A stretch of 8,130 bases of DNA, taken from contig CAIKYE010000159.1 in NCBI GenBank assembly GCA_903831585.1, positions 1 to 8,130 of the forward strand, given 5' to 3'. The DNA comes from an uncultured Micrococcales bacterium (GTDB lineage Bacteria; Actinomycetota; Actinomycetes; Actinomycetales; Microbacteriaceae). The notes beneath the pieces are model-generated. The model made no database searches. It worked only from the letters and a program-made list of their open reading frames with translations, and was not told the origin of the DNA. Shown here piece by piece: positions 1 through 6,650 of this stretch; positions within the stretch are counted from its first letter, which is position 1; each line of letters starts with the position of its first letter. Both the position numbers and the translations under genes were made by a program.

Positions 1-974
1 CAAAGTGCGATTGCGATGATGAATACACCTGGCCACCAGAACAGCCATGGCGCTACGGTAAAGACGTCTTGGTAGCGGCTGATCAATAGACCAAGCGAAA
101 CGTCTGGAGCTCTAACTCCAAAACCCAAGAAGCTAAGTGCAGATTCGGTCAGAATCGCACCCGACATGAGCAGGGTTCCAGAGACGATGATGACACCGAC
201 AGCATTCGGCAAAATGTGCTTGAAGATGATTCGCCTGTTCGAAGCGCCTGCAACGCGGGCTGCGTCAACAAACTCTCGCTCACGAAGAGACAAGAATTCT
301 GTTCGCACGAACCGGGCTAAGCCCATCCAGGCAAACAAGCCCAACATCACCGCCAGCGGCACGACTCCCAAGTTACCGAACCTGAAGCCAATCACCGCCC
401 CGATGATAAGAGTGGGCATGACCAAGAACATGTCTGTGAGGCGCATCAATACGGCATCCACGATGCCGCCGAAGAAGCCAGCGATGGCTCCGACTACGGT
501 GCCAATAGCGACACCCATCAGACCAACGATGAGCATCACCATGATCGACTGCTCGGCTCCTCGAAGCACTAGACCGAAGTAGTCGGTTCCTACGGTATCC
601 ATGCCCAGCGGGTGAGCACCAATCTGCATGCCGGTTCCGTCGATGAACTCAGGTATAAGGTCAAGAGTTGGGCAACCCGGGATACCGTTTGCGCACATGC
701 TCGCAACCGCACCCTCAGGGTCAATCTGATCGATCTGGTAAGGCCACCAGCCCTGAACCGTGACCTTGTTCTCGCTATCGCCCAGGTGAATACCCGAGCC
801 GCTGTAGGAGAACAGAATGATAAAAATGAGCACAATGAGCGAAGACATTGCGGCCTTGTGGCGCACGAAGCGCCTCAAGATGATTTGACCTTGGCTTAAG
901 CCCTCGGTCTCACGAAGCGCAATCTCGTTTTCGTTCTTCTCGACAGACTTTTCGCTGTTATCTCTAGTTGCCAT
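1..974 (-). CDS. oppC: Peptide-type ABC transporter permease, OppC/DppC family (3' end cut by window)
   Basis: This is one of the two membrane subunits of an oligopeptide/dipeptide-type ABC importer. It pairs with the OppB-type protein encoded just upstream and would dock onto ATPases not in the window. 324 complete codons are visible. They show an N-terminal charged cytosolic tail, a first membrane segment near residues 44-56, an extracytoplasmic loop, and the family motif HPLGMDTVGTD ahead of the main transmembrane domain. The ATPase-coupling 'EAA' loop starts near residue 234 (EFVDAARVAGAS, then HILPNA). The late motif SFLGFGVRAPDVSLG follows. Only the last few tens of residues appear to be missing. 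The ATG lies 4 nt after the oppB stop, implying translational coupling; the ribosome-binding site (AAGAAAG) is weak. The loop after the first membrane segment is longer than usual and contains CANGIPGC, two cysteines that could form a disulfide. Family is certain; the transported substrate is not. Confidence 0.95.
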   Translation of the reverse strand, partial: MATRDNSEKSVEKNENEIALRETEGLSQGQIILRRFVRHKAAMSSLIVLIFIILFSYSGSGIHLGDSENKVTVQGWWPYQIDQIDPEGAVASMCANGIPGCPTLDLIPEFIDGTGMQIGAHPLGMDTVGTDYFGLVLRGAEQSIMVMLIVGLMGVAIGTVVGAIAGFFGGIVDAVLMRLTDMFLVMPTLIIGAVIGFRFGNLGVVPLAVMLGLFAWMGLARFVRTEFLSLREREFVDAARVAGASNRRIIFKHILPNAVGVIIVSGTLLMSGAILTESALSFLGFGVRAPDVSLGLLISRYQDVFTVAPWLFWWPGVFIIAIAL

Positions 975-978
975 TTGC

Positions 979-2526
979 TTACTTTCTTAGTCGAATTCGT
1001 GGATCAACAACACCGTAGAGAAGGTCAGAAGCCAGATTGGCCATGACGGTCAACGTTGCACCGATGATGAACACTCCCATGAACAAGTTCTGGTCGTATG
1101 AGTTAATTGCCTGGTTGAAGAGCGACCCCATGCCTTTCCAAGCAAAGACGCTCTCGGTAATAATTGCGCCACCGATAACGCCGGCAAAGTCATTCACCAG
1201 GATTGTGGTCAGTGGCAACATGGCATTTCTTAGTCCGTGGCGCACGATGACAGTGCGCTCGTTCAAGCCTTTAGCTCGGGCCGTGCGAATGTAATCCATG
1301 TTCATAACTTCAAGCAGGCTGCCTCGAGAGAATCGGACATAGCCGGCGAATGAAATCAGGGTCAGGGCAACCGTAGGAAGAATGAGGTGCATTATGTCGT
1401 CGAGACCGTTGATCCAGAAGTTTGATTGCTGTTCTTCAGTGAGCAGGTCATTGCTCTGGCCAAGCGTTGGCACTGGGCGCTGATAAACCGCGTCCGAGTT
1501 CATGTATGAATTGAACTCTCTCATGAAACGGTCAAGAACAATCGGCAGGGTTGCCAGAAGAGCGGTGATGATGCCTGTTCGAATATTGACTCGACGGTCC
1601 ACATTGGCCACGAAGAAACCAACCATCGCAGAAAGACCGATGGTTAAGGCAAACACCGCAAGCACCGTCAAGAAATTGGCTTCGTCATTTAGAAGACCCT
1701 GAAGCGGAAAATAGCTTGCCGTCACGATAGTGGCCGAAGCCAAAGCTGTAATAAGTGAAGGCCGGTTATCTAGGCCTGTCGAAACATGAGTCACCAGTGC
1801 AGCAAACGCGAATGCAAAAACTCCAACGCCGATGATTCCTATGCCTGGATCGATGAACCATGAGGTCACGCTCAGATACTGCAACAAAGCTCCGAACCCA
1901 AGCGAGACTCCGATGAAGACCATCCAAAAGCGGCGGCGGTTGCCCGCCATGATTCCTGCCATGATAAATCCGGCAACCAGGCTGAATGAAATCAGGAATC
2001 CCAGAGGTATTTCGGGTTTTGCCAAGAAATCGTTGAACCCGATAGCCATGTACTCCTTGAGCAAAACTGCAACCCAGAAAATAGGTAGCGAGAAAAGCAA
2101 GAACGAGATAAAAGTCATCACATAGTCAAAGCGGCTGTACTGACGAATCGCGGTGACCATACCGATTGTGATTCCGAGCACGATTGCCAGAATCGTTGCT
2201 GCGATGACCAATCTGAATGTCACTGGAATTGCTAATTCAATTGCCTCGATGACAGAGATACCAGTTCGGGTTTGGCCAAGATCAAACTGTCCCCAAAGAC
2301 CAGCCAGAACTCCCCTGAACCAGATGAAGTATCGAAGCGGTGGTGGAACATCTAGATTCAGACTTCGAATCAGACTTGTCTTTAGGTATTCTGCGTTTTC
2401 TTCAGTGCTCTCAGCGAGACCAGCAAGAGGATCAGAAGAAATGGCCTGAAGGTTGTAGGCGATGTAGCTCGCACCGAAAATGATGAGAAGCATCATGCTG
2501 AATCGTCTGGTTAAGTAAGCAAACAA
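979..2526 (-). CDS. oppB: Peptide-type ABC transporter permease, OppB/DppB family, with large membrane insertion
   Basis: This is the partner membrane subunit of the OppC-type permease, forming the translocation path of a peptide-class importer. The N-terminus FAYLTRRF, the FSLPIFWVA segment, HLILPTVALTL, the EAA loop (MDYIRTARAKGL, then HGLRNAMLPL) and the final LLYGVVDPRIR are all family hallmarks. At about 515 residues it is much longer than typical OppB (roughly 310-340). The extra 170-190 residues sit between FSLPIFWVA and HLILPT and contain about six hydrophobic segments. The start is uncertain. I chose TTG at 2526 because the protein then begins FAYLTRRF like relatives, with AAGG 8 nt upstream. 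A GTG at 2559 would add 11 residues (RQSCRGKVDI), and an ATG at residue 22 of that longer form would cut into the conserved N-terminus. The gene lies downstream of the binding-protein gene and its terminator. Nothing here identifies the substrate. Confidence 0.93.
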   Translation of the reverse strand: MFAYLTRRFSMMLLIIFGASYIAYNLQAISSDPLAGLAESTEENAEYLKTSLIRSLNLDVPPPLRYFIWFRGVLAGLWGQFDLGQTRTGISVIEAIELAIPVTFRLVIAATILAIVLGITIGMVTAIRQYSRFDYVMTFISFLLFSLPIFWVAVLLKEYMAIGFNDFLAKPEIPLGFLISFSLVAGFIMAGIMAGNRRRFWMVFIGVSLGFGALLQYLSVTSWFIDPGIGIIGVGVFAFAFAALVTHVSTGLDNRPSLITALASATIVTASYFPLQGLLNDEANFLTVLAVFALTIGLSAMVGFFVANVDRRVNIRTGIITALLATLPIVLDRFMREFNSYMNSDAVYQRPVPTLGQSNDLLTEEQQSNFWINGLDDIMHLILPTVALTLISFAGYVRFSRGSLLEVMNMDYIRTARAKGLNERTVIVRHGLRNAMLPLTTILVNDFAGVIGGAIITESVFAWKGMGSLFNQAINSYDQNLFMGVFIIGATLTVMANLASDLLYGVVDPRIRLRK

Positions 2527-2624
2527 AATGTCAACCTTGCCGCGGCAGCTCTGCCGCACTAGAACTCGTGTTCATTTGAGTGAACTTAGAAAAGTTTAGA
2601 TGATGTTCAACAACTCGACACCCA

Positions 2625-2667
2625 AATATAAGAAAAAGGGGGCACCCGATTTCTCGGATGCCCCCTT
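2625..2667 (-). terminator. Intrinsic terminator downstream of the substrate-binding protein gene
   Basis: Read on the minus strand, GGGGGCATCCGA, a short GAAA-containing loop and TCGGGTGCCCCC form a long GC-rich hairpin (2638-2665), immediately followed by TTTTTCTTATATTT. It starts about 25 nt after the binding-protein stop and precedes oppB, so it should end most transcripts before the permeases. This is the usual way for a binding protein to be made in excess. Some readthrough, or a separate promoter in 2540-2625, must supply oppBC. Confidence 0.9.
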
Positions 2668-2691
2668 CGGATTCCTAAGGGTTTTTAGGCC

Positions 2692-4566
2692 TTAGTAGCT
2701 CCACTCCCAGAAGTTCCAAACTATCTGTGGGCTCAGCGGTGCAGGCTTTATGCCCTTTAGCGCCTTTGACCAAGCAGTTACAGAAACGTTCTGGTACAGA
2801 GATAGACCATAGGCGTTAGCCATGATGATCTTGTCTGCCTTTAGGCGCTCTGCGTTAACCTGTGCAGCGGTTAGGTAGTTGCTCTGGAGGTTGCTCATGA
2901 TTTTGTCGAGTTCAGGTGTTCCCCAACCCCATGAGTTGTTTCCACCGTCGGTCTTGTAGATCGCCGTGGCAGTAGCCTGACTAATGCTGGTTAGGCCAAA
3001 CGCAAATAGCGTTAGGTCATAATCAGAACTCTTCATCTTGGCAGGGAAGTCCGAAACACCGGTGTTGTCAATGTTGAATCCGGCCTTCTTTGCTTCTGCC
3101 TTGACTAGCTGTGAGGTGCTCACGCGCAAGCCGCTGGTGTTGGCGAACCACATCTTGACATCCACAACCGAGTTGGTCGCCGATGCAGTCGGGTAGTACT
3201 TCTTCACAAGGGCAAGAGCCTTAGCTGTGCGCTCTTCCTGGGTTCCAGTTGTGTATAGCGAAACACCTGAGCTCTTGGTCACGAATGTGTGAGTCGGGCT
3301 ACCGGTGAATCCAAAGTGGGTATCCATGGTCTGCGCGTCAGCCTTTAGTGGCTTGATGAAGGTTGACAGGATCTGCTCGCGAGGAATTGACAACAACATA
3401 GCAGTTCTCAAGTCAATTGCCTTCTGGCTTGATCCCGCGAAAGGTCCTGTGTAAGGCGCGGTCTCACCAAATGCAGTGCCAGTTCTGATACCCATGTGTG
3501 AGTAAACGCCAGATGGCTTTGACTCAACAGTTACCGAACGAATTCCGTCAAGAAGAGCCTTGGCCGCAGTCGTAGGGTTTGAGTTCTGGTAGATGTCGAT
3601 GTCACCATTACGAAGAGCTGCAACTGCAGCGGTGTCGTTGCTGATGGTCTTGATCTGAACTGTCTTGATTGGGTTGGTGGTCTTCATCGCTGGGCCCGAG
3701 TTGTAAAGAGGGTTGCGAACCAAGATCATTGTGCTGTCTGCAACTGCAGACTGAACAATGAATCCACCGTTGCTGATTAGCAATAGCTTGTTGGTGTTTG
3801 AGTCAATGGTGCGAATGTTGTACGCGTTGGTCCAGACATCACCCATCTTCTTTAGCGAAGCAGTGTTCTTCGAAGTGAACGCTGACAAGAACTTGGCCTT
3901 CGCAGCGTTGTTGACTGAAGCTGACTGAAGACCCTTCTTGCCATCTGCCAATAGCGACAGTGCGTGCACTGGGCTTGGGCCAGGAGCCAAAAGCTCCCAG
4001 TCTGGAAGAGGCTTGCCGAAGCGAACGGTTACAGACAACTTGTCAGCGCTGAGTGTTGGTAGACCAACCACGTTTTCGCCGTAAGCGCCACCGTAACCAA
4101 CGCTGTCAAAGGTTGGCTTCTTGTCCGCGTCTGATGGGTCACCCAATCCGGCTGTCGTTGAATACTCGTTCGAGGCAACTACGTGGCTCAAAAGAAGGTC
4201 AACACCGTTGATTGGAGTACCGTCTGACCAAACGCGACCAGGCTTGACGGTGTAAGTGATTCGGAAGTCAGTAGGCGTGTTCTTGGTCACAGCCATGGTG
4301 CCGAATGTGGTGTTACGAACCAGCTTTGGTCCGTTGTCGTAATAGATGAAGCCCATGCCGGTTAGTGATCCCACAGTTCCGTTATAGACAGTGTTTCCAT
4401 CGTTGGTTCCACTGTTAAGAGATGTAATCTCACCAGCTGAGTGAAGAATGACTGTCGAACGTGTAGCTGCGCCTGCAGGAGCTATCGCAACGGCTGATAG
4501 GCCGGCAACAGTTAGAGCAGAGGCGGCAACAATTCCAACAGCACGCGCAATGCGATTTGCTTTCAT
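2692..4566 (-). CDS. Extracellular substrate-binding protein, family 5 (peptide/nickel class), 624 aa
   Basis: This is the soluble receptor that captures a ligand outside the cell and delivers it to the OppBC permeases encoded downstream. Residues 1-33 are a Sec signal peptide: MKANRIAR, a hydrophobic stretch, and a likely AGA cleavage site before A34. The mature protein has the SBP_bac_5 signature YTVKPGRVWSDGTPING near residues 105-121 and runs full length to WNFWEWSY. The ATG at 4566 is preceded by a good ribosome-binding site (AAGGAG, 7 nt away). Upstream in-frame codons to 4752 would place extra residues before the signal peptide and are rejected. No lipobox cysteine is visible, which is unusual for a Gram-positive binding protein, as these are normally lipid-anchored. 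Ligand is probably a peptide by family and neighbours, but this class also binds nickel chelates, sugars and other solutes. The mRNA leader is highly structured (see the separate entry). Confidence 0.95.
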   Translation of the reverse strand: MKANRIARAVGIVAASALTVAGLSAVAIAPAGAATRSTVILHSAGEITSLNSGTNDGNTVYNGTVGSLTGMGFIYYDNGPKLVRNTTFGTMAVTKNTPTDFRITYTVKPGRVWSDGTPINGVDLLLSHVVASNEYSTTAGLGDPSDADKKPTFDSVGYGGAYGENVVGLPTLSADKLSVTVRFGKPLPDWELLAPGPSPVHALSLLADGKKGLQSASVNNAAKAKFLSAFTSKNTASLKKMGDVWTNAYNIRTIDSNTNKLLLISNGGFIVQSAVADSTMILVRNPLYNSGPAMKTTNPIKTVQIKTISNDTAAVAALRNGDIDIYQNSNPTTAAKALLDGIRSVTVESKPSGVYSHMGIRTGTAFGETAPYTGPFAGSSQKAIDLRTAMLLSIPREQILSTFIKPLKADAQTMDTHFGFTGSPTHTFVTKSSGVSLYTTGTQEERTAKALALVKKYYPTASATNSVVDVKMWFANTSGLRVSTSQLVKAEAKKAGFNIDNTGVSDFPAKMKSSDYDLTLFAFGLTSISQATATAIYKTDGGNNSWGWGTPELDKIMSNLQSNYLTAAQVNAERLKADKIIMANAYGLSLYQNVSVTAWSKALKGIKPAPLSPQIVWNFWEWSY

Positions 4567-4660
4567 GTTGTTTCTCCTTGTTGAGTCGGATCTGCTGCCT
4601 CTTACCCTGGGCTCTAGAACCCATAACAAGGAGTGCGTGGCAGCAGAGCCTTGGGTAAAA
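4567..4660 (-). promoter_or_regulatory. Structured mRNA leader of the binding-protein gene, with masked Shine-Dalgarno
   Basis: The leader of the minus-strand mRNA has three complementary pairs. AACAAGGAG (4574-4582), which includes the Shine-Dalgarno, matches CTCCTTGTT made by 4625-4633 perfectly over 9 bp. GGCAGCAGA (4591-4599) matches UCUGCUGCC made by 4639-4647 perfectly over 9 bp. The segment 4602-4615 matches 4645-4658 as 6 bp plus 6 bp around a 2x2 internal loop. The second and third pairs share bases 4645-4647 and so exclude each other. Either could form an H-type pseudoknot with the first pair, because the anti-Shine-Dalgarno lies inside the loop of both. This suggests translational control by an alternating structure. 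The pairings are visible in the sequence; the switching role is inference and no known riboswitch class was recognised. Confidence 0.5.
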
Positions 4661-4705
4661 ACAAGACTAGGCGAAAACAGAAGGTAAACAAACCAAAAAC
4701 ATTGA

Positions 4706-4735
4706 GAATTACACCTCTTTACATTTCCGTTACAA
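4706..4735 (-). promoter_or_regulatory. Candidate promoter for the binding-protein gene
   Basis: On the minus strand, TTGTAA (4735-4730) lies 18 nt before TAATTC (4711-4706), resembling -35 and -10 boxes of the housekeeping sigma factor. Initiation here would give an untranslated leader of about 130 nt that contains the whole structured region. The spacing and boxes are acceptable but not strong, and the region is AT-rich, so chance matches are possible. Confidence 0.35.
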
Positions 4736-4776
4736 ACCGCCGTTTGAGCCACAATTACGGCTGATAGCCTGAAAAC

Positions 4777-5118
4777 ATGCCCAACTCAGCCCCGACTCTT
4801 ATCTATGACGACGACTGTGGCTTCTGCAATCGCTCCCTGGCCTGGGGGCGGAGGCACCTCACGGCCTTTCCCCGAGCTATCCCATCCAGTTCGGCTGAGG
4901 CAAAAACAAGCGGTCTTTCAAAGAAGCAACTTGATGAGTCGATCTGGATTATTGGCATCGAAAGACCACTGGGTGCAGACAAGGCAGCGGCCTTCATCTT
5001 GAAACTTCAACCGAATGTTCTCTGGCGTGCGCTCGGCTTTGCCATGTCGGTTTGGCCGTTTTCGGTTCTTGCTCGGGTTTGTTATTTTTGGGTCGCAAAG
5101 AATCGAGGCAAGTGGTGA
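4777..5118 (+). CDS. DCC family (DUF393) thiol-disulfide oxidoreductase-like protein, 113 aa
   Basis: This is a small thioredoxin-fold-like protein of the DCC/DUF393 family. It opens with the defining motif LIYDDDCGFCNRS (residues 8-20), whose C14 and C17 form a CxxC redox pair. The remainder, including the hydrophobic stretch ALGFAMSVWPFSVLARVCYFWVA cut at about residues 84-107, and the terminal NRGKW agree with the family, and the length is typical. There is no signal peptide, so the protein is cytosolic or membrane-associated. Its substrate is unknown; members are predicted to carry out thiol-disulfide exchange. No clear ribosome-binding site precedes the ATG (GATAGCCTGAAAAC), so this may be a leaderless or weakly translated message. 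It is transcribed divergently from the importer. Its stop overlaps the next gene's start by 4 nt, which suggests an operon with the LysE-type exporter. Confidence 0.88.
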   Translation: MPNSAPTLIYDDDCGFCNRSLAWGRRHLTAFPRAIPSSSAEAKTSGLSKKQLDESIWIIGIERPLGADKAAAFILKLQPNVLWRALGFAMSVWPFSVLARVCYFWVAKNRGKW

Positions 5119-5750
5119 TCAACGATCTGTTTGCAATCGGATTCTTCGCCGGCCTTGCCCTTGCGATTCCAGTTGGCCCGATGGCCATAATGCTTATCAA
5201 TACGACACTTGAAAAAGGTTGGCGCACGGGAGTCGCCGGCGCGAGCGCACTGGCCACGGTTGACTTTTTGTATGCGCTTACAGTGTTTCTTCTCGGGCAC
5301 GCAATCTCTTCGTTCTTCGCAATATGGGGTCAGCTTCTAAGTTTGCTTGGGGCAGCCGTTTTGCTTTTTCTCGGAGTCACCACGCTTCTGCGAAATCTGC
5401 GCTTGATCAGGCATGCTGGAACAGATGTCACCGAATCAAAATATGCAAGCACTCCAGTCAAAACCTTTTTCCTATTCGCCGGCGCAACAATTTTGAATCC
5501 GCCAACCGCGCTCTACTTCTTGGGAATCGCCCCTAGCGTTGCACAGGTTGAAACAGACAACTTCTTGATTAGCGCCCTAGTTTTTGCCCTCGGAGTTTTT
5601 GTCGGTTCAATTATTTGGCAGCAGACCTTAGCGCTCGCAGGCACAACCCTAAGAAAGTTTGCCCAGAATAGGGTGCGAATCTTCTTCGGCCTACTCGGTG
5701 GAACTTTGATTATCGCCCTTGCCGTAGCGCTCGCAATCAGGGCAATCTAA
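5115..5750 (+). CDS. LysE/RhtB family amino-acid-type exporter, about 211 aa
   Basis: This is an integral membrane protein of the LysE/RhtB superfamily, whose characterised members export amino acids or related metabolites. Features are GFFAGLALAIPVGPMAIML at residues 9-27, matching the N-terminal glycine/proline signature of the family; about six hydrophobic segments; and the second signature ATILNPPTALYF in the middle. The length of about 210 residues is normal. The start was chosen at GTG 5115, which gives a GTGA overlap with the upstream stop and has GAGG 6 nt before it. The adjacent GTG at 5112 is nearly as good, while the further upstream ATG at 5052 would append residues unlike the family and bury the reading frame in the DUF393 gene. 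The exported substrate cannot be told from sequence. Confidence 0.9.
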   Translation: MINDLFAIGFFAGLALAIPVGPMAIMLINTTLEKGWRTGVAGASALATVDFLYALTVFLLGHAISSFFAIWGQLLSLLGAAVLLFLGVTTLLRNLRLIRHAGTDVTESKYASTPVKTFFLFAGATILNPPTALYFLGIAPSVAQVETDNFLISALVFALGVFVGSIIWQQTLALAGTTLRKFAQNRVRIFFGLLGGTLIIALAVALAIRAI

Positions 5751-5752
5751 AA

Positions 5753-6505
5753 ATGAAAAAGTTGCTTAGAGCAGAGATTGCGATAGTTCTTGCCCTGAGC
5801 CTGGGCACCTCGGCCCTCTATTCGATTCTGAAATTTGCCGAAGCTATTCTCTCGCCTAAGGGAATCGGCGGAACTCAAACCAACCTCAACCCGGCGCAGG
5901 CTCGCGCAGAATTCTTCGATTTCAGCTATCAGCTGCTCGGCATCCTGTTTGCCTTAGCGCCAGCGGTTTTGGCGCTTTACCTGCTTCGTCGCGAAAACGA
6001 TAAAGCCTTCACCGAGATTGGCATCTGGCCCGTCACTCTCAAGAGCGACTTGTTCAAGGGGTTGGCACTCGCTGCGGCAATAGGCATTCCCGGGCTCGCG
6101 CTCTATGCCGCTGCCCGTCTACTGGGCTTAGCCGCCCAAGTCGTGCCGGCTGAGCTCGCGGGTTACTGGTGGACGGTGCCGATGCTGTTGCTCTCGGCAG
6201 CCAGGGCCGCCATCCAAGAAGAAGTGATCATGGTTGCATACCTCTATAAGAGGTTCGATCAACTCGGCATCAAGTTTGCACACCAGCAGTTGATTAGCGC
6301 ATCGATTAGAGCGCTCTACCACTCTTACCAGGGCTTCGCCGGGATAGTGGGCAACTTCGTGATGGGTCTGATCTTCGGCTGGGCCTACCGCAAGTGGGGT
6401 CGGGTGATGCCTTTGATCGTGGCGCATTTCATATTGGATGCGGTGAGTTTCGTGGGTTACGCCCTGTTAGCGAAACAGTTGGCAACTCTCGGCGGCGTGT
6501 TCTAA
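5753..6505 (+). CDS. CPBP family intramembrane metalloprotease homologue, 250 aa
   Basis: This is a polytopic membrane protein of the CPBP (CAAX protease/bacteriocin-processing, ABI) family, whose members are glutamate/histidine-dependent intramembrane proteases or immunity proteins. Motif 1 is IQEEVIMVAYLYKR with the paired glutamates E156-E157. Motif 2 is ALYHSYQG with H190. Motif 3 is VAHFILDAVSF with H225 and D229. The spacing resembles the mycobacterial-type subgroup, in which the classical arginine of EExxxR is not kept. An N-terminal membrane anchor (about residues 8-26) and a loop precede further hydrophobic segments at about 58-77, 101-125 and 139-152. The ATG lies 2 nt after the LysE-type stop, with AGGGC upstream, so it is co-translated in that operon. 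The substrate and any link to the upstream genes are unknown. Confidence 0.9.
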   Translation: MKKLLRAEIAIVLALSLGTSALYSILKFAEAILSPKGIGGTQTNLNPAQARAEFFDFSYQLLGILFALAPAVLALYLLRRENDKAFTEIGIWPVTLKSDLFKGLALAAAIGIPGLALYAAARLLGLAAQVVPAELAGYWWTVPMLLLSAARAAIQEEVIMVAYLYKRFDQLGIKFAHQQLISASIRALYHSYQGFAGIVGNFVMGLIFGWAYRKWGRVMPLIVAHFILDAVSFVGYALLAKQLATLGGVF

Positions 6506-6522
6506 GCCAACCCTCACCGCTC

Positions 6523-6531
6523 TGCTAGATT
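6523..6531 (+). promoter_or_regulatory. Candidate extended -10 promoter for the cobalamin-regulated transcript
   Basis: TGCTAGATT fits the extended -10 pattern TGnTAnAnT partially (TG plus 4 of 6). Initiation a few bases downstream would start the RNA close to the small hairpin ACAGC-GAAA-GCTGT (6538-6551), just ahead of the riboswitch. No convincing -35 box is present, so support is weak. Readthrough from the upstream operon is an alternative, because no terminator is seen after the CPBP gene. Confidence 0.3.
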
Positions 6532-6537
6532 TAGCGA

Positions 6538-6645
6538 ACAGCGAAAGCTGTAGTTCTAGTTTGACCTCAGGGGAAATCGGTGAAAATCCGATGCTGACCC
6601 GCAGCCGTAAGTCTTTTTTAGATAAGTCGGAATGCCTGAGCAAAA
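6538..6645 (+). ncRNA. Cobalamin (B12) riboswitch aptamer
   Basis: The conserved B12-box core is present in order: GGGGAAATCGGTGAAAATCC (6570-6589), GCTGACCCGCAGCCGTAAG (6593-6611), then AAGTCGGAATGCCTGAG (6624-6640). An outer stem CTCAGG (6566-6571) pairs with CCTGAG (6635-6640). An internal stem ATCGG (6576-6580) pairs with CCGAT (6588-6592) around a TGAAAAT loop. A 5' hairpin with a GAAA tetraloop (6538-6551) lies just upstream. The element precedes the toroid-protein gene in the same orientation. Known cobalamin riboswitches normally lower expression when B12 is plentiful, so the downstream genes are expected to be on during B12 limitation. The exact ends and the ligand form (adenosyl or other) cannot be set by eye. 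Confidence 0.93.
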
Positions 6646-6650
6646 ACGAA

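Noticed and set aside
166..2449. Several 66-138 codon plus-strand open frames opposite oppC and oppB (for example 166-582, 612-899, 1832-2125, 2153-2449)
   Set aside because: They are antisense to conserved permease coding sequence, have unusual composition (runs of T, M, P and R) and match no family I recognise.
4430..4624. 64-codon minus-strand frame starting in the leader
   Set aside because: It overlaps the start of the binding-protein gene in another frame, has no ribosome-binding site, and its Cys/Ser-rich sequence looks like an out-of-frame shadow.
4567..4752. Longer binding-protein start at 4752
   Set aside because: It would put 62 extra residues before a clear signal peptide. The ATG at 4566 has a strong Shine-Dalgarno, and the upstream region holds structured leader and promoter-like sequence.
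6128..6427. 99-codon minus-strand frame opposite the CPBP gene, and a similar one at 7227-7538 opposite the toroid gene
   Set aside because: Both are antisense to genes with clear family motifs and have no recognisable domain or ribosome-binding site.
6506..6537. Terminator after the CPBP gene
   Set aside because: No GC-rich stem followed by a T-tract is present. The only hairpin nearby (6525-6559) lacks a U-run.
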